34,762 bases of DNA from assembly GCA_002396005.1 (NCBI GenBank), contig DGVW01000017.1:1-34762 (forward strand), written 5' to 3'. Shown piece by piece: positions 22,127 through 30,413 of this stretch; positions within the stretch are counted from its first letter, which is position 1, and each line of letters starts with the position of its first letter. The DNA is from Oribacterium sp. UBA4274. Its GTDB lineage: Bacteria > Bacillota > Clostridia > Lachnospirales > Lachnospiraceae. The notes under the pieces are model-generated. The model was not told where the DNA came from. It saw only the letters and a list, made by a program, of their open reading frames with translations, and did not search any database. Made by a program: the position numbers and the translations under genes.

Positions 22127-22795
22127 TTAGTTTATGATGTTATAAATTAACCATACTACAACTGCAGCGACCATCATAGGTAAAAGGTATGGTGACAGGA
22201 TATACAAAATGCCGCCTATGATGTTCACAAGCACATTGAGGATGATAAAGAAGATGATCATAAATATGAGACATCCCCAGCCGCTTGTTGAGAAAACATG
22301 GCCATAATTACCATTTCCTGTCTGAGAAGAACTGTTACTGTTCCTGAAAAAGCTGTCAAAGGCAGAACGCTGGTTATCGTTTCTGCTTCCGTCCTCAGAG
22401 TAACTCTTCTGCTCATGGCGGTTTTCATTTTCATAATTCTGATGTGGTACATCAGATTCTGTTTCTGACTCATAAGACATGTTCTCGGTACTTCTGTAAG
22501 CATTTGACCGTTCATAATCAAAGGCATCAGAATAAGGCTCTGTATCAATAGTGCCTCTGATCTCCTCGTCCTGATTTGCTACAGGATCTCCGGCAGCTTC
22601 TGCAGTGTCAATGATGGTTTTTGCCAAAAGTCTCGGTGAACCAAGTTCTGCTACTACTTCAGCCTCGCTGCGTCCACTGCGAACCTCTGATACGATGTAA
22701 TTGTCATAATAGGCGAGCTGCTCATGTATAACCTGATCGGAAACATTGAGATTGAGCTGTACCGTTAATTCATGGAGGAATTGTTCTCTAGTCAC
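22127..22795 (-). CDS. DUF1700/HAAS-domain membrane protein
   Basis: Unknown-function membrane protein, 222 aa from the chosen GTG. The GTG at 22795 is preceded by AGAGAGGA at 7-8 nt and begins TREQFLHELTVQL, the usual start of this family; a longer frame from 22861 runs back through the upstream terminator and is rejected. The N-terminal ~70 residues match the HAAS/DUF1700 helical domain (AYYDNYIVSEVRSGRSEAEV followed by VAELGSP). A long polar Ser/Asn/Glu-rich linker follows. The C-terminus has two membrane segments, the last ending VVVWLIYNIIN. HAAS proteins often accompany PadR-type regulators, but none is beside it here. It is separated from aspS by a terminator. Confidence 0.75.
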   Translation of the reverse strand: MTREQFLHELTVQLNLNVSDQVIHEQLAYYDNYIVSEVRSGRSEAEVVAELGSPRLLAKTIIDTAEAAGDPVANQDEEIRGTIDTEPYSDAFDYERSNAYRSTENMSYESETESDVPHQNYENENRHEQKSYSEDGSRNDNQRSAFDSFFRNSNSSSQTGNGNYGHVFSTSGWGCLIFMIIFFIILNVLVNIIGGILYILSPYLLPMMVAAVVVWLIYNIIN

Positions 22796-22827
22796 TATTG
22801 TGTCCTCTCTCTCGAGTATTTGTCTTA

Positions 22828-22868
22828 AAATAGAATAAACCGAGACCCACATAGTATGCAAGTCCCGG
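22828..22868 (-). terminator. intrinsic terminator after aspS
   Basis: On the - strand CCGGGACTTGCAT pairs with ATGTGGGTCTCGG (13 pairs including several G-U) around an ACT loop, followed by TTTATTCTATTTT. It separates aspS from the HAAS-like gene. Confidence 0.7.
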
Positions 22869-22943
22869 CCGTAAAATTCACATAAAATTCATTTAACAAA
22901 GCCACTGAAAAATGACGATGTCAATGCATATAACTAAAGGCTA

Positions 22944-24764
22944 TCAAGCTTCAGTTGATTCTTCTTCGTCTTCTGCATCAGGAACAACGGCGATTCCGAG
23001 GTCAACAAGCTGCTGTTCATCAAATACAGGTGCAGGAGCTTCCATCATAGGATCTGAACCGTCCTTGACCTTAGGGAATGCGATTACATCACGGATTGTG
23101 TCTGAACCAACCATCCACATGGCAAGACGATCAAGTCCATAAGCAAGACCTGCGTGAGGCGGTACACCATACTTAAAGGCCTGCATAAGGAATCCGAACT
23201 GTTCGTTAGCCTTTTCCGGAGTAAATCCAAGCTTTTCAAGCATCTTTTCCTGTACATCTGCCTGATGGATACGAACTGATCCACCACCAAGCTCTGTACC
23301 ATTGAGTACGATATCATAAGCCTTGGCACGAACTGCTCCCTGATCTGTATCAACAAGTGGGAGATCCTCATCCATAGGCATAGTGAATGGATGATGCATA
23401 GCCTGGAATCTGTTGAGCTCGTCAGACCACTCGAACATAGGGAATTCTGTAACCCAAAGGAACTTCCATGCTGTACGATCAATGAGGTCAAGATCTGCAC
23501 CGAGCTGGAGACGAAGTGCTCCAAGTGCGTTCCATACTGTAGTCTTCTTGGTGTCAGATACAAGCATGAGAAGGTCGCCAGGCTGTCCTCCCATAGCATC
23601 TACAAGAGCCTTGAGCTCATCTTCTGTCATGAACTTTGCAAAGGATGACTTGTATGTACCATCCTCATTTATTGCGAGATATGCAAGACCCTTGGCACCG
23701 TAACCCTTAACAAACTCTGTGTACTTGTCAATGTGCTTACGAGGCATCTTGGCCTGACCCTTAACATTGAGACCCTTGATCATGCCGCCTTCCTGTGCAC
23801 AGTTTGCGAAAACAGAGAATCCACAGTTCTTAACTACCTCTGTAACATCCTGTAAAAGCATCTCAAAACGCATATCAGGCTTATCTGAACCATAATTGTT
23901 CATGGCATCTATCCACTTCATACGACGGATAGGAAGCTCGATTTCAACGTTGCAGATCTCCTTGAATATATACTTGAGAAGTCTCTCATTAACCTCGATA
24001 ACGTCATCAACGTCTACGAATGAAAGCTCCATGTCCACCTGTGTGAACTCAGGCTGACGGTCAGCACGGAGATCCTCATCACGATAGCATCTTGCAAGCT
24101 GGAAGTAACGGTCGAAGCCGGATACCATAAGAAGCTGCTTAAGAAGCTGTGGTGACTGTGGCAGGGCATAGAAGGAACCATGGTGCATACGTGACGGTAC
24201 AAGGAAGTCTCTCGCACCCTCAGGTGTTGACTTGATGAGAGTAGGTGTCTCAATCTCAAGGAATCCGTTATCCATCATGAACTTGCGGATAAGGAATGCG
24301 AGTCTGGCACGTGTCATGATGCGTTCTGCGAGCTCAGGACGACGGAGATCAAGGTATCTGTACTTGAGACGTACGTTTTCATTGGTTGCTATTCCATCCT
24401 CTATTGGGAATGGAGGTGTTTCTGACTCAGCAAGGATACGAAGTGATCTTGCTGAAATCTCGATGGAACCTGTCTTCATGTCCTTGTTGGCATCCTTACC
24501 ACGGGAACGAACGATACCTGTTACAGCAACAACAAACTCTGATCTCAGTTTTGCTGCCTTTTCAAATACTTCGCTTCCGCAATCAGCTTCCTCAAAAATT
24601 ATCTGTAAAATACCGGAACGATCACGAAGATCTGTGAAGATAAGACCACCCTTGTTTCTGGACTTCTGAACCCAGCCCATCATGGTAACTTCTTTACCGA
24701 TAAATGATTCATCAAGTTCTGTACATCTGCACGTTCTGTGCAGACCTTTCATTGACTCTGCCAT
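22944..24764 (-). CDS. aspS: aspartate--tRNA ligase
   Basis: Class IIb aminoacyl-tRNA synthetase of 606 aa, the length of bacterial-type AspRS. The N-terminal OB-fold anticodon-binding domain covers about residues 15-110 (VTMMGWVQKSRNKGGLIFTD). Motif 2 is CYRDEDLRADRQPEFTQVD. The bacterial GAD insertion lies in the middle, and motif 3 is GLAYGLDRLAMWMVG near the C-terminus. It ends in an acidic tail. The ATG is preceded by AGAGG. It follows hisS on the same strand after 201 bp. I find no T-box signature. The gap contains a 7-bp hairpin right after the hisS stop and a GATGAG/CTCATC stem close to the aspS start, of unclear role. Confidence 0.96.
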   Translation of the reverse strand: MAESMKGLHRTCRCTELDESFIGKEVTMMGWVQKSRNKGGLIFTDLRDRSGILQIIFEEADCGSEVFEKAAKLRSEFVVAVTGIVRSRGKDANKDMKTGSIEISARSLRILAESETPPFPIEDGIATNENVRLKYRYLDLRRPELAERIMTRARLAFLIRKFMMDNGFLEIETPTLIKSTPEGARDFLVPSRMHHGSFYALPQSPQLLKQLLMVSGFDRYFQLARCYRDEDLRADRQPEFTQVDMELSFVDVDDVIEVNERLLKYIFKEICNVEIELPIRRMKWIDAMNNYGSDKPDMRFEMLLQDVTEVVKNCGFSVFANCAQEGGMIKGLNVKGQAKMPRKHIDKYTEFVKGYGAKGLAYLAINEDGTYKSSFAKFMTEDELKALVDAMGGQPGDLLMLVSDTKKTTVWNALGALRLQLGADLDLIDRTAWKFLWVTEFPMFEWSDELNRFQAMHHPFTMPMDEDLPLVDTDQGAVRAKAYDIVLNGTELGGGSVRIHQADVQEKMLEKLGFTPEKANEQFGFLMQAFKYGVPPHAGLAYGLDRLAMWMVGSDTIRDVIAFPKVKDGSDPMMEAPAPVFDEQQLVDLGIAVVPDAEDEEESTEA

Positions 24765-24965
24765 AAGAAATACCTCTGTATATTATATTAAAGATGAGTT
24801 GTCTGAAATATAGATATCTCATCAATGTAAATGCCGTCATGATAGACGACAGTACTATCTAAAAAACTAATCTCCGCACAATTTGGTTATACGAGGATGA
24901 TTGTCGCAGTAAACTCTGATCAGATCAGTAGTTTTTCAGGGAAACAGGATTATATCAGTGTTTCC

Positions 24966-26237
24966 TTAGTTTAATGAGTCCTGATAGAACTCCTTAAACT
25001 CAGTGTAACCTTCCTGAGTGAGCTGCTCCTTTTGGAACTTCTTGTTCTTGTTCATGCGTGAAACGAGAACTGTCTCACCCTGTAAGCGGCGCTTCATAGC
25101 CTCATTGAGTGCGGCTGCAGTTTTCTCTGCATCAAGATTTTTATCAAGGAGGAAAGCTGTCTTAGTGCCCTCTCCCGGAACCTTCTCATCTGCATCCAGC
25201 ATGATGGTGATGATACGCTCAAATCCGATAGAAAAACCAACAGCAGGTGTATCCTGACCAGTGAACTTTCCTACCATCTTGTCATAACGTCCGCCACCGC
25301 CGACTGAACCACTGAAACCTTCTGCTCTGATCTCAAAGATAGGACCTGTGTAGTAACCCATACCGCGTACAAGTGTCGGGTCGAACTCTACCTGAACCTT
25401 GACACTCTTTACCTGAGAAACAGCTTCAACTATCTCAGCAAGATTGGATGTTACTGATTGAGGAAGAACATCTTTAAGCTTATCCCCGAGAGAGCGGATA
25501 TCACCGGCCTCTGTACCTATACCTGCAAGAAGTTCCTGGTACTTATCGATAACTGTTTCTTCATACCCTAAGGAAAGAAGTTCTTCCTTTACGCCTTCAT
25601 TTCCAATCTTGTCTGCCTTATCAAGGCTGATACATACTTTTTCGAAATCCTCTTCAGGGAAACCTGCATAAGCCTGCATACCACGGAGGATCTCACGATC
25701 ATTGATGACGATCTTGAAATTGTATTTCTCTCCGAAACCAATACGGTTCAGTAATGTAGATATAGCAAGGATAAGCTCTATTTCAGAAACATTGGAACCG
25801 TCTCCGAATATATCGATATCGCACTGTACAAACTGACGGAAACGGCCCTTCTGAGGACGGTCAGCTCTGAATACAGGTCCGATCTGGAGTGCCTTGAACG
25901 GGCTCGGAAGCTGTGCCTGATTCTGAGAATAAAAACGGCTTAAAGGTAATGTCAGATCATATCTGAGACCGGAATCACTAAGGTCATCAAGACTTCCGTT
26001 CTGATAAGCAGATTCAAGCTTGTCACCACGCTTCATAACCTTAAATATAAGCTTCTCGTTATCACCGCCCTGTTTACTCAGGAGGTTATCTATATGTTCT
26101 ACGACAGGTGTTTCAATCTCTGTAAATCCGAACTCGCGATAGGTTCTGCGGATTTCACTGAGAACATACTGTCTGAGTTCCATCTCACGAGGAAGTATAT
26201 CCTTCATACCGGTAACCGGTTTCTTCTTTAATGCCAT
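24966..26237 (-). CDS. hisS: histidine--tRNA ligase
   Basis: Class IIa aminoacyl-tRNA synthetase of 423 aa, normal for the family. Visible signatures are motif 2 (GPVFRADRPQKGRFRQFVQ), the histidine-specific LVRGMGYYTGPIFEI and motif 3 (AVGFSIGFERI), with a C-terminal anticodon-binding domain. The start ATG has GAGG eight bases upstream. A well-formed promoter (26275-26303) gives a leader of only about 30 nt, so leader-based control such as a T-box is excluded here. aspS follows after 201 bp, the common hisS-aspS order of Firmicutes. Confidence 0.96.
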   Translation of the reverse strand: MALKKKPVTGMKDILPREMELRQYVLSEIRRTYREFGFTEIETPVVEHIDNLLSKQGGDNEKLIFKVMKRGDKLESAYQNGSLDDLSDSGLRYDLTLPLSRFYSQNQAQLPSPFKALQIGPVFRADRPQKGRFRQFVQCDIDIFGDGSNVSEIELILAISTLLNRIGFGEKYNFKIVINDREILRGMQAYAGFPEEDFEKVCISLDKADKIGNEGVKEELLSLGYEETVIDKYQELLAGIGTEAGDIRSLGDKLKDVLPQSVTSNLAEIVEAVSQVKSVKVQVEFDPTLVRGMGYYTGPIFEIRAEGFSGSVGGGGRYDKMVGKFTGQDTPAVGFSIGFERIITIMLDADEKVPGEGTKTAFLLDKNLDAEKTAAALNEAMKRRLQGETVLVSRMNKNKKFQKEQLTQEGYTEFKEFYQDSLN

Positions 26238-26274
26238 TTTCAGTACCTCATTAAATAAATTTACACGGTCAATT

Positions 26275-26303
26275 ATTATAACAATATTCTATAAGTACTT
26301 CAA
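26275..26303 (-). promoter_or_regulatory. promoter of hisS
   Basis: On the - strand, -35 TTGAAG (26298-26303), 17-bp spacer and perfect -10 TATAAT (26275-26280). The -35 begins at the foot of the hairpin that ends the upstream gene. Confidence 0.75.
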
Positions 26304-26345
26304 GACCTCCGGCCATGAGAATTTCTGCATGACAGGAGGTCTTGT
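26301..26345 (-). terminator. hairpin after the LysA-like gene, probable terminator
   Basis: On the - strand AAGACCTCC pairs with GGAGGTCTT, with a further CATG/CATG step inside. The U-tract after it is poor (GAAGTACTTATAG), so termination may be leaky into hisS. Confidence 0.5.
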
Positions 26346-26369
26346 TAGGTTTACAGTATTATTTTTTCA

Positions 26370-27638
26370 TCACTTCAGGTATTTCGCCATGGTGTCATCG
26401 ATATCAAGTGTTGCGAAGTAATCCTTTGGCGTCTGTGCACGGCGAATGAGCTTGACAGAACCATCTTCTCTTAAGAGAAGTTCGCTGGACCATAGCTTAC
26501 CGTTGTAGTTATATCCCATGGCAAAACCATGTGCTCCGGTATCATGTATGAAGAGGTAGTCTCCTTTCTGTACTTCCGGAAGTTCTCTGTCGATGGCGAA
26601 CTTATCGTTGTTCTCACAAAGAGAACCTACCACATCGTAAGTTTTGGTTGCCGGTGCTGATTCCTTACCGAGCACTGTGATGTGATGATATGCACCATAC
26701 ATGGCAGGTCTCATGAGGTTTACAGCACAGGCATCAACTCCCACATACTCCTTATAGGTGTGCTTAAAGTGGATGACCTTTGTTACCAGAGCACCGTAAG
26801 GACCTGTCATGAATCTGCCCATCTCTGTGAAAATGCTGATGTTTCCGAGATCATTAGGTACCAGCACTTCATCATATACTTTGTGAACACCTGCTCCTAT
26901 TTCAAGGATATCATTTCCCTTCTGGTCAGGCTTATAAGGGATGCCTACTCCACCTGAGAGATTGATGAAATCAAGGGAAACTCCGGTTTCGTTCTTGATT
27001 CTTACTGCAAGCTCGAAAAGCTGCTTTGCAAGGGTTGGATAATAGTCATTTGTTACGGTATTTGATGCAAGGAATGCATGCATACCGAAACGCTTGACTC
27101 CTCTATCTTTTAGTATACGATAGCCCTCTATGATCTGTTCTGTGGTCATACCGTATTTAGCGTCCTGAGGGTTGTCCATAATGGTGTTTGCGATGGTGAA
27201 GTATCCACCCGGATTGTAGCGGAGGCTCATGGTTTCAGGAAGATATCCAAGAGTATCAAGTACCTCATCAATGTTAGTAAAATCATCAAGGTTTATGATT
27301 GCTCCCAGCTTATCGGCAAATACATATTCCTCGAGAGGAGTGTCATTGGATGAAAACATGATGTCATGTCCGGAAAAACCACATGCGTCTGACATCTGAA
27401 GTTCGGTTATAGAACTGCAATCTGTTCCGCATCCTTCTTCCTTAAGGATTTTCAGGATGGTAGGATTTGGGCATGCCTTTACTGCAAAATACTCTTTGAA
27501 GCCGTTGTTCCAACTGAAAGCCTGATGTACTTTTCTGGCATTTTCACGTATTCCCTTTTCATCATAAAGATAAAAAGGAGTTTTATAGGTTTTATTGATA
27601 GCCTTTATCTGTTCAAGTGTTGCATACGGTGTTTTCAT
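26370..27638 (-). CDS. lysA: diaminopimelate decarboxylase-like PLP enzyme
   Basis: Fold-type III PLP-dependent decarboxylase of 422 aa, expected to convert meso-diaminopimelate to lysine. The PLP Lys is Lys54 in FAVKACPNP. The PLP-phosphate Gly-rich loop is LSGGVGIPY. The substrate/dimer region includes SLCENND with the conserved catalytic Cys and HDTGAHGFAMGYNYN near the C-terminus. The latter two deviate a little from classical LysA, so a related amino-acid decarboxylase such as carboxynorspermidine decarboxylase is less likely but open. The ATG follows GAGGAGG. A strong terminator stands just 26 bp upstream, leaving no room for a promoter between it and the gene. Confidence 0.85.
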   Translation of the reverse strand: MKTPYATLEQIKAINKTYKTPFYLYDEKGIRENARKVHQAFSWNNGFKEYFAVKACPNPTILKILKEEGCGTDCSSITELQMSDACGFSGHDIMFSSNDTPLEEYVFADKLGAIINLDDFTNIDEVLDTLGYLPETMSLRYNPGGYFTIANTIMDNPQDAKYGMTTEQIIEGYRILKDRGVKRFGMHAFLASNTVTNDYYPTLAKQLFELAVRIKNETGVSLDFINLSGGVGIPYKPDQKGNDILEIGAGVHKVYDEVLVPNDLGNISIFTEMGRFMTGPYGALVTKVIHFKHTYKEYVGVDACAVNLMRPAMYGAYHHITVLGKESAPATKTYDVVGSLCENNDKFAIDRELPEVQKGDYLFIHDTGAHGFAMGYNYNGKLWSSELLLREDGSVKLIRRAQTPKDYFATLDIDDTMAKYLK

Positions 27639-27663
27639 GTTTTTCCTCCTCGGCTGTTAAAAT

Positions 27664-27697
27664 AAGGCCTCACAAACATAACATTTGTGAGGCCTTT
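27664..27697 (-). terminator. intrinsic terminator between pyk and the LysA-like gene
   Basis: A perfect 13-bp stem, AAGGCCTCACAAA with TTTGTGAGGCCTT, around a 7-base loop, followed on the - strand by ATTTTAAC. It ends about 25 bp before the lysA-like ATG. It can end pyk transcripts and may act as an attenuator for lysA. Confidence 0.85.
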
Positions 27698-27763
27698 ATC
27701 CTCATCGTGCGGATATCAAAATATAATATACCATCTCGATGAATTTGAGAAATAATTTTTAGT

Positions 27764-29194
27764 TTATGCTCCTATTACTCTCATGATATTTGTAGGAGTA
27801 ACAGGCTGGTTACGTGTAAGTCTTGAAAGGATACCTGCAGTGATTACACAGATATCACCCTTCTCAACGATTCCACGTGTACGAAGCTCTTCCATAGAGT
27901 TGTCAAAAAGCTCATCAGTTGTATCTGATCTTCTTGCCCAGATAGGAGTTACGCCCCAGAGAAGCATCATCTGACGAACAGATGCCTGACTTGGTGACAT
28001 AGCATAGATAGGTGTAGCAGGACGATACTTTGAGATAAGTCTTGCTGTTGTACCTGAAAGTGTAGGAACAACCAGTGCCTTGGCCTGAAGCTCTGATGCT
28101 GTTGTAACAGATGCTGCACAAACTGCGTTAGAGATATTGGCATAAGTGTTGCTGTCAACTCTGCGCTTCTTGTACATGTTGTAGTCAAGGAACTGCTCTG
28201 TGTACTCAACGATGGAAGCCATCATCTCCAGAGCCTCAACAGGATACTTACCTGCAGCGGTCTCACCTGAAAGCATAACTGCATCAGTTCCGTTGTATAC
28301 GGCATTGGCAACGTCAGTAACCTCTGCTCTTGTAGGACGTGGATTACGGATCATGGAATCAAGCATCTGTGTTGCAGTGATAACGATCTTTCCGGCAAAG
28401 TTCGCCTTGTTTATCATCTCCTTCTGGAGCTGAGGAAGACGCTTTGCTTCGATCTCTACACCGAGGTCACCACGGGCAACCATGATACCGTCTGCAGCGT
28501 CGATGATCTCATCAAGGTTATCAAGACCTTCCTGAGACTCAATCTTGGCGATGATCTTCATGTTGGATCCGGCAGTATCAATAAGATTACGGATTTCTCT
28601 GATGGTTTCTGCATTACGTACAAAAGATGCGGCAACAAAGTCAAAACCAACCTCGATACCGAACTTGATATCATCGATATCCTTTTCTGTGATACCCGGG
28701 AGTCGAATGCTTACATTAGGAACATTAACGCCCTTCTTCTCGCCGAGTTCTCCTCCGTTTGTTACCTCGCAATGGATATCAGGTCCTTCAACGCTTTTGA
28801 CCTTGAGACCGATGAGACCATCATCGATGAGGATAACGCTGCCCTCTGAAACGTCCTGATTTAAACCGTCGTAGTTGATATAAACTCTGTCCTTTGTGCC
28901 GATACACTCTTCTGTTGTAAGGATGATCTCGTGACCTGCCTCAAGGGATATCTTCTTGTGATCTTCCAGTTCGCCTGTACGGATTTCAGGTCCCTTGGTA
29001 TCAAGAAGAGCTGCGATCTCACGACCGCTGTCCTTACGTGCTTCCTTAAGGAGTGCAAGTCTCTCCAGGTGCTCCTGATGACTTCCGTGGGAGAAGTTAA
29101 AACGAGCAACATCCATCTGGTCTGCGAGTTTTCTCAATATAGTGTAATCATTTTCATTTGGTCCAAGTGTACATACAATTTTAGTCTTTCTCAT
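27764..29194 (-). CDS. pyk: pyruvate kinase
   Basis: Final ATP-forming step of glycolysis, phosphoenolpyruvate to pyruvate. It is 476 aa, the compact form without the extra C-terminal phosphohistidine domain of Bacillus-type enzymes. Motifs in order: MRKTKIVCTLGP, FNFSHGSH (K+ and substrate site), DTKGPEIRTG, the active-site Lys in IIAKIESQEGL, ARGDLGVEI, and TQMLDSMIRNPRPTRAEVTDVANAV. The ATG has AGGAGG eight bases upstream. It lies 40 bp after the rhomboid-like gene, so both are likely transcribed from the promoter at 29984-30012. Confidence 0.96.
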   Translation of the reverse strand: MRKTKIVCTLGPNENDYTILRKLADQMDVARFNFSHGSHQEHLERLALLKEARKDSGREIAALLDTKGPEIRTGELEDHKKISLEAGHEIILTTEECIGTKDRVYINYDGLNQDVSEGSVILIDDGLIGLKVKSVEGPDIHCEVTNGGELGEKKGVNVPNVSIRLPGITEKDIDDIKFGIEVGFDFVAASFVRNAETIREIRNLIDTAGSNMKIIAKIESQEGLDNLDEIIDAADGIMVARGDLGVEIEAKRLPQLQKEMINKANFAGKIVITATQMLDSMIRNPRPTRAEVTDVANAVYNGTDAVMLSGETAAGKYPVEALEMMASIVEYTEQFLDYNMYKKRRVDSNTYANISNAVCAASVTTASELQAKALVVPTLSGTTARLISKYRPATPIYAMSPSQASVRQMMLLWGVTPIWARRSDTTDELFDNSMEELRTRGIVEKGDICVITAGILSRLTRNQPVTPTNIMRVIGA

Positions 29195-29234
29195 TAAAAA
29201 CCTCCTGTAAATATGACTAAGCGTTCTCTTTTAG

Positions 29235-29882
29235 TCATCTAAAATCGTTAATATGGAAAACATTGCGATTCTTCGGCTTCTGATTTGTAAGGAAGAAGAA
29301 CAATGCCACATTTAAAAGTGAAAGTAATATGGCAACCTTAGTGCCGGGATCCGGACTCATGATAAACATGAGAACATAAAGTACCACTTCAGCTATTGCA
29401 AGCCAACGGGCTTTCACCGGTATTATGAAGTAGATCAAAAATGTTGATTCCGGAAATGTCAGTGCGTAAGCCAGGAATATGCTGAAAGTCATATATGTAG
29501 GATACAACTGCAGTGGATAACCTGTTATGAGATATACAAGCAGGGATGTAACCACAAGCATGAGGACTCCGGTAAAGTAAAAGAAATTATACTTAAATGT
29601 ACCCCATAATGACTCAAGTGTCGTACCCAGACTATAGTAGACAAATGTTGCTATCAGCATCCAGATTGGACTTGTGGATGGCGGATAGAACAAAAATGTC
29701 ACAATACGCCATATATGTCCGTGAAGAATGGCTTCCGGATCAAGATCCAGATAATAGAAATAAAGTAGAGGATTGAAATACAGGATAAGAAAGCCGACTA
29801 CATAAATAACGCAGATGTACTTCATCAGATTTGGTACGGCATATCGTCCCAGTTTTCTCTCAAGCTTTTGATATAATGTCAA
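29235..29882 (-). CDS. rhomboid-like membrane protein lacking the protease motif
   Basis: A polytopic membrane protein of about 215 aa with some six hydrophobic segments. HIWRIVTFLFYPP and LESLWGTFKYNFFYF resemble the rhomboid/derlin WR motif and L1-loop region. The catalytic Gly-x-Ser-Gly of active rhomboids is missing: the expected helix reads TYMTFSIFLAYALTFP. No catalytic His pair is evident. It is therefore a probable pseudoprotease. The start is a TTG with AAGGAGAG close upstream; the next Met lies 20 residues in and lacks such a site. It precedes pyk by 40 bp, and the two probably form one operon. Confidence 0.75.
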   Translation of the reverse strand: MTLYQKLERKLGRYAVPNLMKYICVIYVVGFLILYFNPLLYFYYLDLDPEAILHGHIWRIVTFLFYPPSTSPIWMLIATFVYYSLGTTLESLWGTFKYNFFYFTGVLMLVVTSLLVYLITGYPLQLYPTYMTFSIFLAYALTFPESTFLIYFIIPVKARWLAIAEVVLYVLMFIMSPDPGTKVAILLSLLNVALFFFLTNQKPKNRNVFHINDFR

Positions 29883-29983
29883 TTTTTCTCTCCTTAAAAT
29901 AAGTATGGTATTGCTATATCAAATATTGGTTTCGCATTTTCTATAAAAGAGCACACACTACCCCTTATAAAAAATTTCCATAA

Positions 29984-30012
29984 AGTATATATGGTGTTAA
30001 TGCCTTTTTCAA
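29984..30012 (-). promoter_or_regulatory. promoter of the rhomboid-like/pyk operon
   Basis: On the - strand, -35 TTGAAA (30007-30012), 17-bp spacer and -10 TATACT (29984-29989), giving a leader of roughly 95 nt before the TTG start. Confidence 0.6.
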
Positions 30013-30211
30013 GGCGAAATGTGCTGAAAAAAATACAAAGATAACGATTTTTTAATTTTTATAATGTATACACATCATTTTAAACACGCAAAACACCACT
30101 CATTCTACATATCGTCAATTTTCTGAAACTCAATATATCTTTTGTAGTATAATTACAAAAAAATTATATTGAAAGCCTGATTTTATTTACAAAAGTTTTA
30201 TATTATGACAG
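30013..30211. other. AT-rich spacer between divergent promoters
   Basis: The centre of the 531-bp divergent gap is very AT-rich and holds no reading frame I can support. An isolated perfect TATAAT at 30148-30153 (+) lacks a convincing -35. Nothing else is recognised. Confidence 0.5.
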
Positions 30212-30240
30212 TTGAATGGTATCTTACTAAATGTTAAGAT
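30212..30240 (+). promoter_or_regulatory. candidate promoter of the activase gene
   Basis: A -35 TTGAAT (30212-30217), 17-bp spacer and -10 TAAGAT (30235-30240), giving a leader of about 165 nt. The -10 is 4 of 6 to consensus, so this is tentative. Confidence 0.4.
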
Positions 30241-30287
30241 AGCATCTTGGTTCATACCCTTTATATATAGGAAGTATATAATGTTTT

Positions 30288-30360
30288 ATGTGTCACAAGA
30301 TTACCTTTATTAGCTTATATTCAGGATTAATCAGGATTAAAGATGAGGCTTTTGACACAT
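30288..30360 (+). repeat. inverted repeat enclosing a tandem 10-bp duplication in the activase leader
   Basis: ATGTGTCA (30288-30295) and TGACACAT (30353-30360) are perfect 8-bp inverted arms. Between them TCAGGATTAA is repeated in exact tandem (30321-30330 and 30331-30340). The structure ends about 40 bp before the ribosome site of the activase gene. It may be a leader fold or a binding region. Confidence 0.5.
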
Positions 30361-30413
30361 TTCATACCTATTCTGGTCTTTTGATCATGATAGTAAGATG
30401 AGGTTTATTTTTT

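Noticed and set aside
22796..22861. N-terminal extension of the HAAS-like protein
   Set aside because: The extra codons read through the aspS terminator region; the GTG at 22795 has the proper ribosome site and family start.
24765..24965. T-box riboswitch upstream of aspS
   Set aside because: The conserved T-box antiterminator sequence is absent; the hairpins there have poor T-tracts. The hisS leader is only about 30 nt, too short for a T-box.
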